Shown here piece after piece: positions 1 to 14,385 of a stretch of DNA of 64,000 bases. This DNA comes from JADJXM01 sp937967285 (lineage in GTDB: Bacteria; Acidobacteriota; Blastocatellia; RBC074). The notes beneath the pieces were generated by a model. It made no database searches and had not been told where the DNA came from. It saw only the letters and a program-made list of their open reading frames with translations. Location: contig JBFWQI010000015.1 in assembly GCA_050249535.1 (NCBI GenBank), positions 62,001 through 126,000 of the forward strand, written 5' to 3'. The position numbers were made by a program, and so were the translations under genes. Position 1 is the stretch's first letter. Each line of letters begins with the position of its first letter.

Positions 1-1
1 C

Positions 2-980
<979 letters not shown>

Positions 981-993
981 TCCCGGAGAAATT

Positions 994-2688
<1,695 letters not shown>

Positions 2689-2697
2689 TCGCATCCC

Positions 2698-2720
2698 GCG
2701 GGGCCGCCGCGCGGCCCCGC
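2698..2720 (+). terminator. GC-rich hairpin after ETF-QO
   Basis: Ten bases after the stop, arms GCGGGGCCG and CGGCCCCGC pair around a 5-nt loop. Only a short TTG follows, so this may be a weak intrinsic terminator or a 3'-end stabiliser. Confidence 0.45.
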
Positions 2721-2868
2721 TTGCCCATCACATCCTCCTTCAGTTAATCTTTCCGGTCGCACCTCGCCGATTTTGCCGATTTTGTAGCCTGTCGGACAGT
2801 TCCTCGAGCGGGAATGCGGATATAATCATTGTTCGGTATCATCATCAGGATTCGAGGTTTCGGCGAAT

Positions 2869-4881
<2,013 letters not shown>

Positions 4882-4997
4882 TTTATTCCTTGAACATCGT
4901 CCCCGTCTTGGATAGAATCGCAGTTTCTCACTTGCCCGCTGCTGCCCCTCGAACGCGGCGCGCCTAAATCCATTCAGAATGTCGGAGTAACAGCACT

Positions 4998-7022
4998 ATG
5001 CTACGGTTTTTCAACAAGTTTTCCCGCTCGCGCAATTTCCTGCTGCTGGCTTTTTGCGCGCTTCTGCTGGTCGGTCTGATAGCCTTCTACATCCCGAACA
5101 CGCCGCTCGATCCGACGGGAAATTTCAGCAGCAACGCCGCCGAGGACGACACCGTCATCGCGAAGGTCGGCTCGAAAGAGATCAAGCTCAAGGACTACAA
5201 GTTCACGCTGGCGACGATGGCCCAGCAGTTCGGTCGCGGCAACGCGCTGCCATTCTCGACGCTCAAGGCACTCGGGATGGACAAGCAGGTGCTCGACCAG
5301 TTGATCTCGAACAGGCTGCTGCTCGACAAGGCCGAGGAGCTCAATCTCGCCGGCACCGATCGCGAGATTTCCGAGCTGATCAAGCGCAACTTCATCGACC
5401 AGAACGGGAAGTTCGTCGGCGCTGAGGAGTACAAGCGCCGGCTGAGGCTGCAGGGTCAGGATGTCGGAGAGTACGAGCAGGAGAGGCGCGCCGAGATCAG
5501 CGCGCGCAAGATCCGCAATTTCCTGTCGTCGGCGGCCCAGGTCTCCGACCGTGATATCGAGGACAAGTACAAGCGCGACAACACCAAGACCGATGTGGTC
5601 TACGCCACGGTCGACCTCGACAAGATTCGCGAGAAGTTCAAGCCGACTGAGGACGAGCTGAAGGCCTGGTACGACAAGAACAAGAGCCAGTTCAAGGCGA
5701 CCGAGGCCACCCGGAAGGTCGACTACATCTTCATCCCGACCGACGATGTCGCAAAGATCGTCCCGGTCAGCGAGGATGAGCTGAAGCAGGAATACGAGAC
5801 CCGCAAGCAGGTCGAGTATCGCCTCAGCGTCATCAAGCTCGACGTGCTGTCGACCAGCGATGAGGGAACGGTCCAGGCCAAGATCAACGATCTGAACCGG
5901 CGAGTCCGGGGCGGCGCCGGCGTCGAGCCCGAGGACTTCGCGTCGGTCGCACGCGGAAATTCGCAGGACAAGTCGGCCTCGGCCGGCGGCGACATCGGAT
6001 GGATCCGCAAGGATGCCAACAAGAGCGGTGACTGGCGCCAGCGCCCCTACACCAACGCCCTGAGCGTCGGCGCGATCGACGGTCCTTTCCGCGACGGGCA
6101 GAGCTGGTTCCTGCTCAAGGTCACCGAACAGCGCGATGTGCCGTTCGCCCAGATGCGCGAAACGCTCAAAGCCACGCTGACCAACAACAAGTCCTTCCAG
6201 TACGCTTCGCAGCTGGCCGACAAGGCCTACGAGAAGGCGACCGAGTACAAGGACCTCAGAAAAGCCGCCGATGAGATCGCCAGGGAGCTGAAGGTCGATC
6301 CGGCAAGCCTGGTCAAATCGACGCCTTACTTCAAGAACGGCGATCCGCTGCCGGATCTCGGCAAGGGCGCCGGACGCGCCAGCAATCCGGCCTTCGAGGA
6401 GGCCGTCGCCACGCTCAAGAAGGGTGAGATCGGCGACAAGGTCAGTATCCCGGGCGGTCAGGCCGTTCCGCGCCTGGTCGACATCATCGAGAACGGGCAG
6501 CAGTTGACCTTCGAGCAGGCCCGCAATCAGGTCGAGGACAAGCTCCGACAGGAGAAGGAGCCGACTCTCGCCCAGGCCAAAGCCCAGGAGATCCTCAACA
6601 ACGCCGCCAGCGCCGCCGATTTCGAGCGGATCGCCAAGGCCGAGGGGCTCGAGGTCAAGACCGATACCAACTTCAACGGTTACAGCTTCCCGGGCGCGGG
6701 CGCCGGAGGAATGCAGGCCGGCAACATGGCAAGGTCCGCGCTCTACAATCTCAAGGAGGGCGAAGTCGCCAAGGCGCCGGTCAAGGTCGGAACATCCTAC
6801 CTGATCTTCGCCGCCACGAAACGGACCGAAGCCGACCTGTCAAAACTGGCCACGGAACGCGACAACGTCCGGCAGTCGATCCTCTCGGAGAGGCAGTCGC
6901 TCGCTCTCGAGGCTTTCCTCAAGTCGGTCCGCTCGAGCTATGAGAAGGCCGGCAAGATCAAGATCTATCAGGACCGCATCGACAAGTTCTTCGCGACTGC
7001 CGATACGCCGGTTCAACAGTAG
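4998..7022 (+). CDS. PpiD/SurA-type periplasmic peptidyl-prolyl isomerase
   Basis: This 674-residue protein resembles PpiD, an inner-membrane-anchored periplasmic chaperone with a parvulin domain. An N-terminal membrane anchor (FLLLAFCALLLVGLIAFYIP, near residues 14-33) is followed by a SurA_N-like helical region (about 50-200). The parvulin-type region lies around residues 280-380, marked by EDFASVARGNSQDKSASAGG, DIGWI and GPFRDGQSWFLLKV. A second, more degenerate PPIase-like segment follows, ending in a short tail. It lies 116 nt after dsbD on the same strand and probably belongs to the same envelope folding theme. A strong intrinsic terminator follows. Whether the parvulin domain is catalytically active cannot be judged from sequence alone. 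Confidence 0.88.
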   Translation: MLRFFNKFSRSRNFLLLAFCALLLVGLIAFYIPNTPLDPTGNFSSNAAEDDTVIAKVGSKEIKLKDYKFTLATMAQQFGRGNALPFSTLKALGMDKQVLDQLISNRLLLDKAEELNLAGTDREISELIKRNFIDQNGKFVGAEEYKRRLRLQGQDVGEYEQERRAEISARKIRNFLSSAAQVSDRDIEDKYKRDNTKTDVVYATVDLDKIREKFKPTEDELKAWYDKNKSQFKATEATRKVDYIFIPTDDVAKIVPVSEDELKQEYETRKQVEYRLSVIKLDVLSTSDEGTVQAKINDLNRRVRGGAGVEPEDFASVARGNSQDKSASAGGDIGWIRKDANKSGDWRQRPYTNALSVGAIDGPFRDGQSWFLLKVTEQRDVPFAQMRETLKATLTNNKSFQYASQLADKAYEKATEYKDLRKAADEIARELKVDPASLVKSTPYFKNGDPLPDLGKGAGRASNPAFEEAVATLKKGEIGDKVSIPGGQAVPRLVDIIENGQQLTFEQARNQVEDKLRQEKEPTLAQAKAQEILNNAASAADFERIAKAEGLEVKTDTNFNGYSFPGAGAGGMQAGNMARSALYNLKEGEVAKAPVKVGTSYLIFAATKRTEADLSKLATERDNVRQSILSERQSLALEAFLKSVRSSYEKAGKIKIYQDRIDKFFATADTPVQQ

Positions 7023-7044
7023 ATCTCACCGATCGATAAACAAG

Positions 7045-7088
7045 AGAGGCGCGCGGGAGTTTTCTCCCGCGCGCCTCTTCTATTTTAT
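7045..7088 (+). terminator. Strong intrinsic terminator after ppiD-like gene
   Basis: A perfect 15-bp stem (7045-7059 with 7064-7078) encloses a TTTT loop and is followed by a T-rich tail (TCTATTTTATT). It lies 22 nt after the stop codon. Confidence 0.9.
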
Positions 7089-7101
7089 TCCTGCTGTTAT
7101 T

Positions 7102-7272
<171 letters not shown>

Positions 7273-7284
7273 GATTACTTTTTA

Positions 7285-8301
7285 TTACTTCTTCTCCGCC
7301 GGCTCCGGCTTTTTGGTGAATTCATTCATCAGCGAACGTGGCAGAGCGATCGAGAGAGTGACATCGGCTGAATTGGAACCGACCTTCACCTGATCGAGCA
7401 GTTTGCCGAAGAGATCCATCTTCGGGTCGCCGCCGCCGAGGAAGCCGCGGACGAGTCCGACCAGCCCCTTGAGCCCGGTTTCAAGCTCGCTCGCTTCGGC
7501 GGCCGTCGAGGTCCGCATGACGGTATCGAGCGAGAGCCCGAGGTCCGCTGCGACATCGAACGTGCCGAGGATCATCTTGATGGTCGCCACGGACTTGAAG
7601 AGATCTCCCTGGCTGGTCGCCTCCTGGCGAAGCTCCTCTGGAATCCTGAGAGCGAAGCGAAGCAGCCGCGACGGGTCTGTCTCGTTGAAAGTGGCGATCA
7701 TCGCATCGCTGATCCCGCCTTTGGCTGTCCCGGCGCTGATATCGATCACATTTTTAACGGCGCTCAGGTCTCCGAAGGCGATCCTGCCGCCGCCGAGCAG
7801 CGCCAGCGCAGTCTCGTCCGTCTTGACTGAGAGCGGACCGGCGGTCGGCGCCTTGACCTGCGAAACCAGATTGTAAAGTCGGATGCCCTTGTATTCCGAC
7901 GCCTTGAATTCGGTCTTGAAATGGCCGAGCGCCTTCTCGGCCCCGGCCGCGTCCATCTCGAGCCCGCTGACGATGATCGTGCCGGTGGCCTGCAGTCCGC
8001 TCAGATTGAGCCCGATGACAAGGCTTCCGACCTTCGTCGGGTCGATGCCGGTCTGAGTCGTGAAATCCCTGACCTGCATAGCCAGCTTGTCGACGCCGCC
8101 GACCGAAAGATTGGCCAGTTGCGGCAACAGCTCGTTGAAAGCCCGCCCGGCATCAACAGTGGCGATCAGATCCGACGCCGGCAGAAGCCTGAAGAGCTCA
8201 TCTTCAGCCTTCGAAGGCTTCGCGCTTCCTTCCGTGCTCTGAGCCGGCGCGGCGCCGGCTGTCAGCAGAAGCATGAGCGCAGTCAATAAATATTTTTTCA
8301 T
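7285..8301 (-). CDS. Secreted protein of unknown function
   Basis: I do not recognise a defined family. The 338-residue product starts with a clear signal peptide (KKYLLTALMLLLTAGAAPAQ), so it is exported. The mature part has alternating strands and helices, with the segments DLIATVDAGRAFNELLPQL, VGSLVIGLNL, KGIRLYNLVSQV and ALLGGGRIAFGDLSAVKNVI. These resemble DUF3352-like acidobacterial proteins in style, but that link is weak. It has no catalytic motif, lipobox or cysteines. It ends with a charged tail (KKPEPAEKK). It is transcribed convergently to the ppiD-like gene, with the 7102-7272 repeat element and a terminator between them, and appears monocistronic. Confidence 0.75.
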   Translation of the reverse strand: MKKYLLTALMLLLTAGAAPAQSTEGSAKPSKAEDELFRLLPASDLIATVDAGRAFNELLPQLANLSVGGVDKLAMQVRDFTTQTGIDPTKVGSLVIGLNLSGLQATGTIIVSGLEMDAAGAEKALGHFKTEFKASEYKGIRLYNLVSQVKAPTAGPLSVKTDETALALLGGGRIAFGDLSAVKNVIDISAGTAKGGISDAMIATFNETDPSRLLRFALRIPEELRQEATSQGDLFKSVATIKMILGTFDVAADLGLSLDTVMRTSTAAEASELETGLKGLVGLVRGFLGGGDPKMDLFGKLLDQVKVGSNSADVTLSIALPRSLMNEFTKKPEPAEKK

Positions 8302-8511
8302 TATCCCTCCCTGTTACTTTACGTCTCCTCCGCCCGGTCAGGTATCTGACGCTGATCGCGGTCCCGCGGTTGCTCACGCAGGTTACGCGGACGAATTGCG
8401 CCTCCGGTTGACAGCCTTCGGGCTTCGCAGTAGCTTCTTATCAGAAGGCGCGCCAATTATAACAACAATCAACCGAGAGCGCTTGGAAAAGAGGCCGCGA
8501 AGGAGTTGACA

Positions 8512-9051
8512 GTGCCAGTTGGGGATTCGGAGATGATGGAGCACATTTGGCTGGTCGCCCTGTACGAAAGGGAGAACCCGGCGAATGAACTGCTGGACCG
8601 CCTGGGCGCGCTCGGCATAGACACGTCCGAGGCGACAGTGCTGCGCGTCGAGATCGACGACAATGCCCGACAGACGACCGTCTCTCCAGTCACGGAATCG
8701 GAGCCGCTCTCGCCGGCCGCCAAGAGCGCCGTCACGGGCGCTCTGATCGGCGGCGCGATCGTGCTTCTGCTCGGGATCTTCTCCTATTCCGTCGACATCC
8801 TCGCCTTCAGGCAGCTCGGCGGCCTCTTCAATCACGCCCTCAGTTCATTCGTGATCGGCGCCGCCATCGGCGCACTGATCGGCGTTACCCTGGCCCTGAC
8901 TGCGCGCCGGAAGAAGCACGAGGTCCCTGTCAACAAGCTCAACCGGCTCAAGAGCGAAGGCTTCCTCGTCGCCGTCAAGATGCCTCCGAAACTGGCCGAA
9001 CGCGCCGAAGCGATAGCCCGCAGCCTGGGCGCAAAACAGATTCTGCTCTGA
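8512..9051 (+). CDS. Small two-TM membrane protein of unknown function
   Basis: I do not recognise this 179-residue protein. It has a soluble N-terminal half (HIWLVALYERENPANELLDR), two hydrophobic segments rich in Gly/Ala (SAVTGALIGGAIVLLLGIFS and FVIGAAIGALIGVTLALTA), and a small C-terminal domain (FLVAVKMPPKLAERAEAIAR). The two soluble ends could be ferredoxin-like halves facing the cytoplasm, as in stress-related YflT-like membrane proteins, but this is a guess. GTG 8512 is chosen because GAAGGAG ends 6 nt before it; TTG 8506 and ATG 8533 or 8536 are alternatives. The gene ends 14 nt before a flavoprotein gene and is very probably co-transcribed with it. Confidence 0.7.
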   Translation: MPVGDSEMMEHIWLVALYERENPANELLDRLGALGIDTSEATVLRVEIDDNARQTTVSPVTESEPLSPAAKSAVTGALIGGAIVLLLGIFSYSVDILAFRQLGGLFNHALSSFVIGAAIGALIGVTLALTARRKKHEVPVNKLNRLKSEGFLVAVKMPPKLAERAEAIARSLGAKQILL

Positions 9052-9065
9052 TCCCGGAGATCGAT

Positions 9066-10253
9066 ATGGAATATGACGTTATCGTAATCGGGGCCGGCCC
9101 GGCTGGCGCGAGCGCCGCCGCTCTGCTGGCGATGAACCGGCGACGCGTGCTGCTGCTCGAAAAGAGCAGGTTCCCGCGACATAAACTCTGCGGAGAGTTC
9201 ATCACGCCCGAATGTCTGGGGGTCTTCGACCGGCTTGGCGTCCGACGGCGAATGCTCGACGCCGGAGCGCGATATATCAGGCGGTGGACGATCTTCTCGC
9301 CCGATGGCCGCGGAATCGAGGTCCCGATGGAATGGATCGCCGACGGACACCCGCACGCCATCGGGCTCACGCGCGCCCGGATGGACTTCATCCTTCTCGA
9401 AAGAGCCCGCGAAACCGGCGTCGATGTCCGCGAAGGCTTTCACGTCTCAGCCGGGATCGACCGCTCGGCGAATCTGACTCGGATCCAGGCAACCGGCCCC
9501 GACGGAGAGACTATGCAATTCTCAGCGCCGGTCGTGATCGACGCCTCGGGCCGCAACGGCGCCTTCGCTCCGAAGGTCAGACAGGAGGTCTCGCGCCACG
9601 ACGGTTCGAGGGTCTTCGGATGCAAGGTCCATCTGCGGAATATCGAAGGGCTCGGCGAAAACGGAGAACTGTTCTTCTTTGAAGACGGATACGGCGGGCT
9701 CTCTGATGTCGAGGCGGATGACGACGGCGAACGGACCAACCTCTGCTTTCTAACCACTGAAGCGACCCTCCGCGCCGCCCGCGGAGATCGCGAGAAACTG
9801 CTCGACCTGACTCTGCGCACCAACCCCGCAGCCCGCCGCAGGCTGAAATCAGCCATAGTCGCGGGCGAATGGCTCGGAACCGGCCCCGTCACCTACGGCC
9901 GGCAACTCTCGATGCCCGGCGTTCTCGCAATCGGCGACGCCGGAGCCTTCATAGATCCCTTCACCGGCAGCGGCATCCTCCTCGCTCTGACCAGCGGCGA
10001 ACTGGCCGCCGCCACGGTCGAATCTTCATTCTCCGAGGGCATCCGCGATATCGATGCCATTGCCGCCCGTTACCGGCAGATCCATGCACGCAATTTCGGG
10101 TGGCGCTTCCGCGCCTGCTCAACGCTCAGAAAACTGGCCTTTACGCCCTGGGCGAGAAATATTCTGATCTCAATAGGATCGCGCCACAGCTCAGTTCTCA
10201 AACAGATCGCGCTCGGAACACGGCAGAGGGTAGGAGTGGGGAGCAGGCGGTAG
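9066..10253 (+). CDS. Geranylgeranyl reductase-family FAD oxidoreductase
   Basis: A 395-residue flavoprotein of the geranylgeranyl-reductase / FAD-dependent monooxygenase family. The N-terminal FAD loop is DVIVIGAGPAGASAAALL (about residues 4-21). It is followed by KSRFPRHKLCGEF, a signature of this subgroup, and by the second FAD motif VLAIGDAGAFIDPFTGSGI near residue 285. Family members reduce isoprenoid double bonds or hydroxylate and halogenate small molecules; the substrate cannot be told here. It is probably translated with the small membrane protein 14 nt upstream. The last residues (RQRVGVGSRR) and the TAG stop come from a GTAGGCG-type repeat, so the native C-terminus may have been changed by the repeat. 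Confidence 0.85.
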   Translation: MEYDVIVIGAGPAGASAAALLAMNRRRVLLLEKSRFPRHKLCGEFITPECLGVFDRLGVRRRMLDAGARYIRRWTIFSPDGRGIEVPMEWIADGHPHAIGLTRARMDFILLERARETGVDVREGFHVSAGIDRSANLTRIQATGPDGETMQFSAPVVIDASGRNGAFAPKVRQEVSRHDGSRVFGCKVHLRNIEGLGENGELFFFEDGYGGLSDVEADDDGERTNLCFLTTEATLRAARGDREKLLDLTLRTNPAARRRLKSAIVAGEWLGTGPVTYGRQLSMPGVLAIGDAGAFIDPFTGSGILLALTSGELAAATVESSFSEGIRDIDAIAARYRQIHARNFGWRFRACSTLRKLAFTPWARNILISIGSRHSSVLKQIALGTRQRVGVGSRR

Positions 10254-10370
10254 GCAGTCCTTTTCATAAAAAATCGCTTTTCATCGAACCACGATAGCGG
10301 ATTCAACATATCCGCGTATCTTTATACTGCCTGCCGCCGACTCTCCCCAATGACTACTGCTGTCTGCCGC
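10229..10370. repeat. Degenerate GTAGGCG-type inverted repeat between convergent genes
   Basis: GGGTAGGAGTGGGGAGCAGG (from 10229), continuing to GGCGGTAGGCAGT, is mirrored by TACTGCCTGCCGCCGACTCT (from 10325) and on to CTACTGCTGTCTGCC. Both convergent genes take their TAG stop codons from this sequence (10251-10253 on plus, 10354-10356 on minus). Confidence 0.65.
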
Positions 10371-12828
10371 TCGTCAGTAACGCGTTGAAGAGCATCGGAA
10401 AAGTGGCCAGAGTCTGGCCGCGATACTGCGGGCGGAATCCGAAGAGGACCACGCGTCCGTTGCCGAGCCGGGCTTCGACCAGAGCCGCCTTGCCTCGAAT
10501 CATCTTCTCGCCGAGGATCCAGCCGCTGAGCAGCGGGTTATCCCGATAACTGGCGACGACCTGGGCCTTCGATTCGTCGAGCACCTCGAAGACCGGGCTG
10601 TTCTCGAACCATGCGATCGATTCGGCTCCGATCCCGAACGAGAGCGGGTTTCCAGTCTCGAGCCTGATCCCGAGGATCGAGCCCGGGCAGTAGAAGTCCC
10701 TGACCGGAACCCCCTTGAGGACATCGCGGACCGGGACTCCGAGTTTTTCGATGGCCAGATGAGAGGCCCTGTTGAAAGTGATGAGCGTCCCGCCGGCCTC
10801 GACGAATTCCCGCAAGGCCCGGATGCCCGCTTCGCCGAGCCCCCCGGCGAACTCTGCCGGATACCCTGCTCCGCCCCGGGCTTCGGGCAGGCCGTTGACG
10901 AGCGCCTCCAGCGGCTGATCCGGAATGATGATCGCATCGTAGGAGCGTTCGAGCCCGCCCGCGCGAATCTCCGCATCGAGAAGCTGCGCGTGCGGAAACC
11001 TGTACTGATCGAAGACCCATCTCGTCCACCCCTCGTCCATCGAGGGCAGATGGTTGCGATAGAGTCCGACGCGGACGCCCGCATTCGGCCTGACGCGCGA
11101 CTGAATGACCAGAGCCGACGGCTCGGGCCTTGCGCGAACCTCGAACGGGCGGCTTACCGTCACGGCGCCGACATTCATCATCAATGAGAGCGAATGGGCG
11201 GTCACATCGTAGGGACGCTGGGGCGGCCCGCCCGGATACTCCCTGAGATCCGGATACCGCTGAGGTTCGAGCAGCATCTTCGCGAACGCCGCATAGGGCT
11301 GCTTCATTGAAACGATATGGGTGCCTGCCGGATAGCTCCGCTCGTCGGCGGTGAACTCCTCGTCGGCCCGCATCACCTCGACTCCGCCGCGCTTGAGGAT
11401 CGTCAGCAGCCTGTCGAGGCCTTCCGTACGATAGTAGTAGCTGACCTCTTCTGAAGATGACGGCTCGTTGGTGATCGAATTGACCAGCTCCTCGCCCTGC
11501 TCATGCTTCTGCTGCGGAGTGCCGGTCACGTTCCTGAGCCCCGCATTGAGGCGCCTCAGCGCGTCGGCCAGCGACTTGGGCATCTCCGGTTCGGGCAGAA
11601 GAATGGCATACGGGCCGCCGACGCCCTCCACCGCGCGCTTTCCGATGCTGTAGTAGTTTCTCAGATGTGCTTCACGGTTGACCGCCGCATGACGCAGGAG
11701 CGCCATCGCCCCGGCTGTCTGGTAGTCGACGATTTCGCGCATTCCCCATCTGCCGCCCGCCCATGGTTTCGGAAAGTTCCAGCTCGCCGTTTTCGCGTCA
11801 TACCCTTGACCTCCGGTCAGATCCCGCGGAGAGATCTCCACAGGAGTCGCCAGGCGCGCGCTCGCCGTCTCCGAAAGGATGCGCAACCCGGCATGATAGT
11901 GGGCGTACGCGCGGGCGGGACTCCAGGCATCGAAGATCCCGTTGACGACGACCCCGTCCCTGCCGGCCGCTCCCATATCCCATGCGATCGATGTCCCGAG
12001 CGACGATACGCCCGAGATGATCGCCGGATCGACGTTCGGCTCCCACGGGTCGATGTACGGCGGCACGAAGAACCTCGCCCCCGATCCGGCCATCTGATGG
12101 ATGTCATGCAGGATCTGCGGTCGCCAGACGTTGAGGATTTTGTCGACCGTCAGCTGAGTCTCGACCTGCGTGAAGGCGTACCAGTCACGGTTGTTGTCGT
12201 GGCCGGTGTAATGATGATAAAGCCGCGGCGGAGCAGTCCCCTCCGCAGGGGTCCCGAGCGTCTGCTGATACCAGTCGGCCACGATGTCCGTTCCGTCGGG
12301 GTTGAGCGAAGGCACAAGCAGCAGGACGACATCGTCCAGAATCCGCCGGATCTCCGGACTCTGTCCCGAGGCCAGACGCCAGGCCAGCTCTGCAGCCGTG
12401 AAGGTCCCGCCAACCTCTGTCGAATGGATGCTGCAGGTGATCACGACCACGGTCTTTCCCCGCCTGATCAGCTCATCGAGATCCGAAGCCGCGATCTTCC
12501 GCGGGTCCGAAAGGCGCTGCTGAATCTCGCGGATCTCAGTCAGACGCGCCATGTTTTCGGCCGAAGTGATCGTCAGATAGACGAACGGCCGCTTGAGCGT
12601 AGTCTTTCCCGCCTCCTCAAACCTCACCCGATCGCTGGCCGCGTCGAGCTGCCTGAACCAGGCCAGAAACTGGTCCCATTTGGCCAGCTTCCTGTCCTCA
12701 CCGATCCTGAATCCGAGTACCGATTCAGGCGCGGGGATCCCTGACTGCGCGCCGACCGGTCCGTTCTGCCAGATTCCCGCCAGTATGACGGCTGACAGCA
12801 TTGCGGCCCGAAGTATTGATCTCCTCAT
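10354..12828 (-). CDS. Secreted M14-family zinc carboxypeptidase
   Basis: A large (824 residues) exported peptidase of the M14 family. After a signal peptide (residues 1-28, ending GPVGAQ), the zinc-binding HxxE motif appears as H135-S-T-E138 in CSIHSTEVGG. It is followed by the family segment LLLVPSLNPDGTDI and a likely third zinc ligand in HDIHQMAGSGARFFVPPY. The C-terminal half (about 500-824) has a glutamine-amidotransferase-like flavodoxin fold region, as in other long bacterial M14 proteins with a C-terminal GATase1-like domain. It is expected to act on peptides outside the cytoplasm. It is transcribed divergently from the PBP4-like gene and convergently with the flavoprotein gene. The stop codon lies in a repeat. 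Confidence 0.87.
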   Translation of the reverse strand: MRRSILRAAMLSAVILAGIWQNGPVGAQSGIPAPESVLGFRIGEDRKLAKWDQFLAWFRQLDAASDRVRFEEAGKTTLKRPFVYLTITSAENMARLTEIREIQQRLSDPRKIAASDLDELIRRGKTVVVITCSIHSTEVGGTFTAAELAWRLASGQSPEIRRILDDVVLLLVPSLNPDGTDIVADWYQQTLGTPAEGTAPPRLYHHYTGHDNNRDWYAFTQVETQLTVDKILNVWRPQILHDIHQMAGSGARFFVPPYIDPWEPNVDPAIISGVSSLGTSIAWDMGAAGRDGVVVNGIFDAWSPARAYAHYHAGLRILSETASARLATPVEISPRDLTGGQGYDAKTASWNFPKPWAGGRWGMREIVDYQTAGAMALLRHAAVNREAHLRNYYSIGKRAVEGVGGPYAILLPEPEMPKSLADALRRLNAGLRNVTGTPQQKHEQGEELVNSITNEPSSSEEVSYYYRTEGLDRLLTILKRGGVEVMRADEEFTADERSYPAGTHIVSMKQPYAAFAKMLLEPQRYPDLREYPGGPPQRPYDVTAHSLSLMMNVGAVTVSRPFEVRARPEPSALVIQSRVRPNAGVRVGLYRNHLPSMDEGWTRWVFDQYRFPHAQLLDAEIRAGGLERSYDAIIIPDQPLEALVNGLPEARGGAGYPAEFAGGLGEAGIRALREFVEAGGTLITFNRASHLAIEKLGVPVRDVLKGVPVRDFYCPGSILGIRLETGNPLSFGIGAESIAWFENSPVFEVLDESKAQVVASYRDNPLLSGWILGEKMIRGKAALVEARLGNGRVVLFGFRPQYRGQTLATFPMLFNALLTSGRQQ

Positions 12829-12996
12829 CTTCTCCTCTTCTCCGGTATCGTCTCAGTGATGAAAACTTCAATTCCCGCTTGATTTCGGTTATTCAGAATT
12901 GTAATTTAACACCGCTGTAAGGATTAGCAAGTCCTCTCGCGAACTTCAGTTATGTGTGGTTGCTCCTCCGTATTTCAAGACCGGATAAATATTTTT

Positions 12997-14244
12997 ATGA
13001 AGCTTAAACAGCTTGCCCCGCTATTTCTGATTCTGCTGGCCGGTTGCGGTCCGCTCCCGATGGACGATTCACAGATGGCTAGTTCCCTTGCCGACGGATT
13101 CTCGGCGAAACTGGCCTCCTATCGCGCGCCCGCATCGCTGGAAGATTACGTCAAACGCCTCATGACGGAGGGCCGCGACTGGCGAATGCACGGGATCTAT
13201 ATCGAATCCCTCGATACTGAGGAACCGATAGCCATGCTCAACGAGAGCGCGGAGTTCAACCCGGCATCAGTGACCAAGCTGGCCACCACGCTGGCCGCAC
13301 TCGACCGGCTCGGACGCGAGCACCGGTTCAGGACCGAATTCCGCACCGACGGCGACTTCGATTCGGCGACCGGCGATCTTTACGGCAATCTGATTCTGAT
13401 CGGGGGCGGCGATCCGTCCTTTTCACTGGCGGATGCCAGAAAAGTCGGAGACGCGCTGAGGAGGCTCGGCGTCCGTCGCGTCAGGGGCGGCCTGCTGATA
13501 GTCGGCGATTTCATCTGCAACGAGAACTCGGATCCGCAGGTCTCCGCCAGGGTCTTTCGCCGTAATCTCGGCGTGAGCATCGCCAACCAGACCAGAATCT
13601 CCGGCTTCGAAAACCTCGCCCCGAGCAGCCGCTTCCTGGCCGCAGTTGAGTCCGACACGCTGCTCGATATCGTCCACTACCTCAACGCTCACAGCGTCAA
13701 CTCCATGGCGGAGATGCTCGGCACCCACGTCGGCGGCCCGCAGGGCGTCCAGAACTTCCTGGTCCAGAAGGTGGGCGTCCCGGCTCAGTCGATCCACATC
13801 TCCTATGCTTCAGGCCTCGAGGTCAACCGGATCACCCCGCGCGACACCGTCAAGATGCTCCGTTCGATGATCCAGTGGCTCTCGGCCAATAATCTCGACC
13901 CGGGATCGGTCATGGCCGTCGCCGGCATCGATGCCGGCACGCTCCGCGGGCGCTTCGGAGACGGCCGGTTCGCCGGCAGCGTCGTCGCCAAGACCGGGAC
14001 CCTCTACAGCACCGACGACGGAGTCGCCGCGCTCGCCGGCATCATGTACACCCGCGACAGGGGACCGCTCCTGTTCGCCGTCTACGATATGGCCGAAGGC
14101 CGCAATGTTCCGCACCTCCGCCGCATCCAGGACGAATTCATCAGAAAGATCATCAAGGAGTGCGGAGGCCCTCAGCCGCTCATCTCCCGCGCGATGCGTA
14201 ACGCCACGGAACGCCCGGAGAGCAGGCTCGTGATGGGCGTTTGA
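12997..14244 (+). CDS. D-Ala-D-Ala carboxypeptidase/endopeptidase, PBP4 (S13) family lipoprotein
   Basis: A penicillin-binding protein of the S13 family that trims or cleaves peptidoglycan cross-links. The catalytic motifs are in order: S91-V-T-K94 (SxxK, in FNPASVTKLATT), SVN (in NAHSVNSMAEML) and KTG (in VVAKTGTLYS). ATG 12997 is chosen because it starts a lipoprotein signal peptide ending in the lipobox LLAGC, with C17 as the lipidation site. The longer reading frame from 12952 adds 15 unlikely residues. At 415 residues it is a little shorter than E. coli DacB, mainly because the insertion domain is reduced. No partner gene is obvious; the upstream gene is divergent and a DsbA-like gene follows 141 nt downstream. 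Confidence 0.9.
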   Translation: MKLKQLAPLFLILLAGCGPLPMDDSQMASSLADGFSAKLASYRAPASLEDYVKRLMTEGRDWRMHGIYIESLDTEEPIAMLNESAEFNPASVTKLATTLAALDRLGREHRFRTEFRTDGDFDSATGDLYGNLILIGGGDPSFSLADARKVGDALRRLGVRRVRGGLLIVGDFICNENSDPQVSARVFRRNLGVSIANQTRISGFENLAPSSRFLAAVESDTLLDIVHYLNAHSVNSMAEMLGTHVGGPQGVQNFLVQKVGVPAQSIHISYASGLEVNRITPRDTVKMLRSMIQWLSANNLDPGSVMAVAGIDAGTLRGRFGDGRFAGSVVAKTGTLYSTDDGVAALAGIMYTRDRGPLLFAVYDMAEGRNVPHLRRIQDEFIRKIIKECGGPQPLISRAMRNATERPESRLVMGV

Positions 14245-14385
14245 TTAATTCTGTTGACTTTATTTCGGTGAATCTGGTATCTCTCCTCCCAATCGGAAAC
14301 CCCTTCTGACTCTGGCCTGAATCATTGCAATATCACGGGCATCGAACGGATCGAATCCTGATCGCCCGTCACAGGAGGAGTGCGA

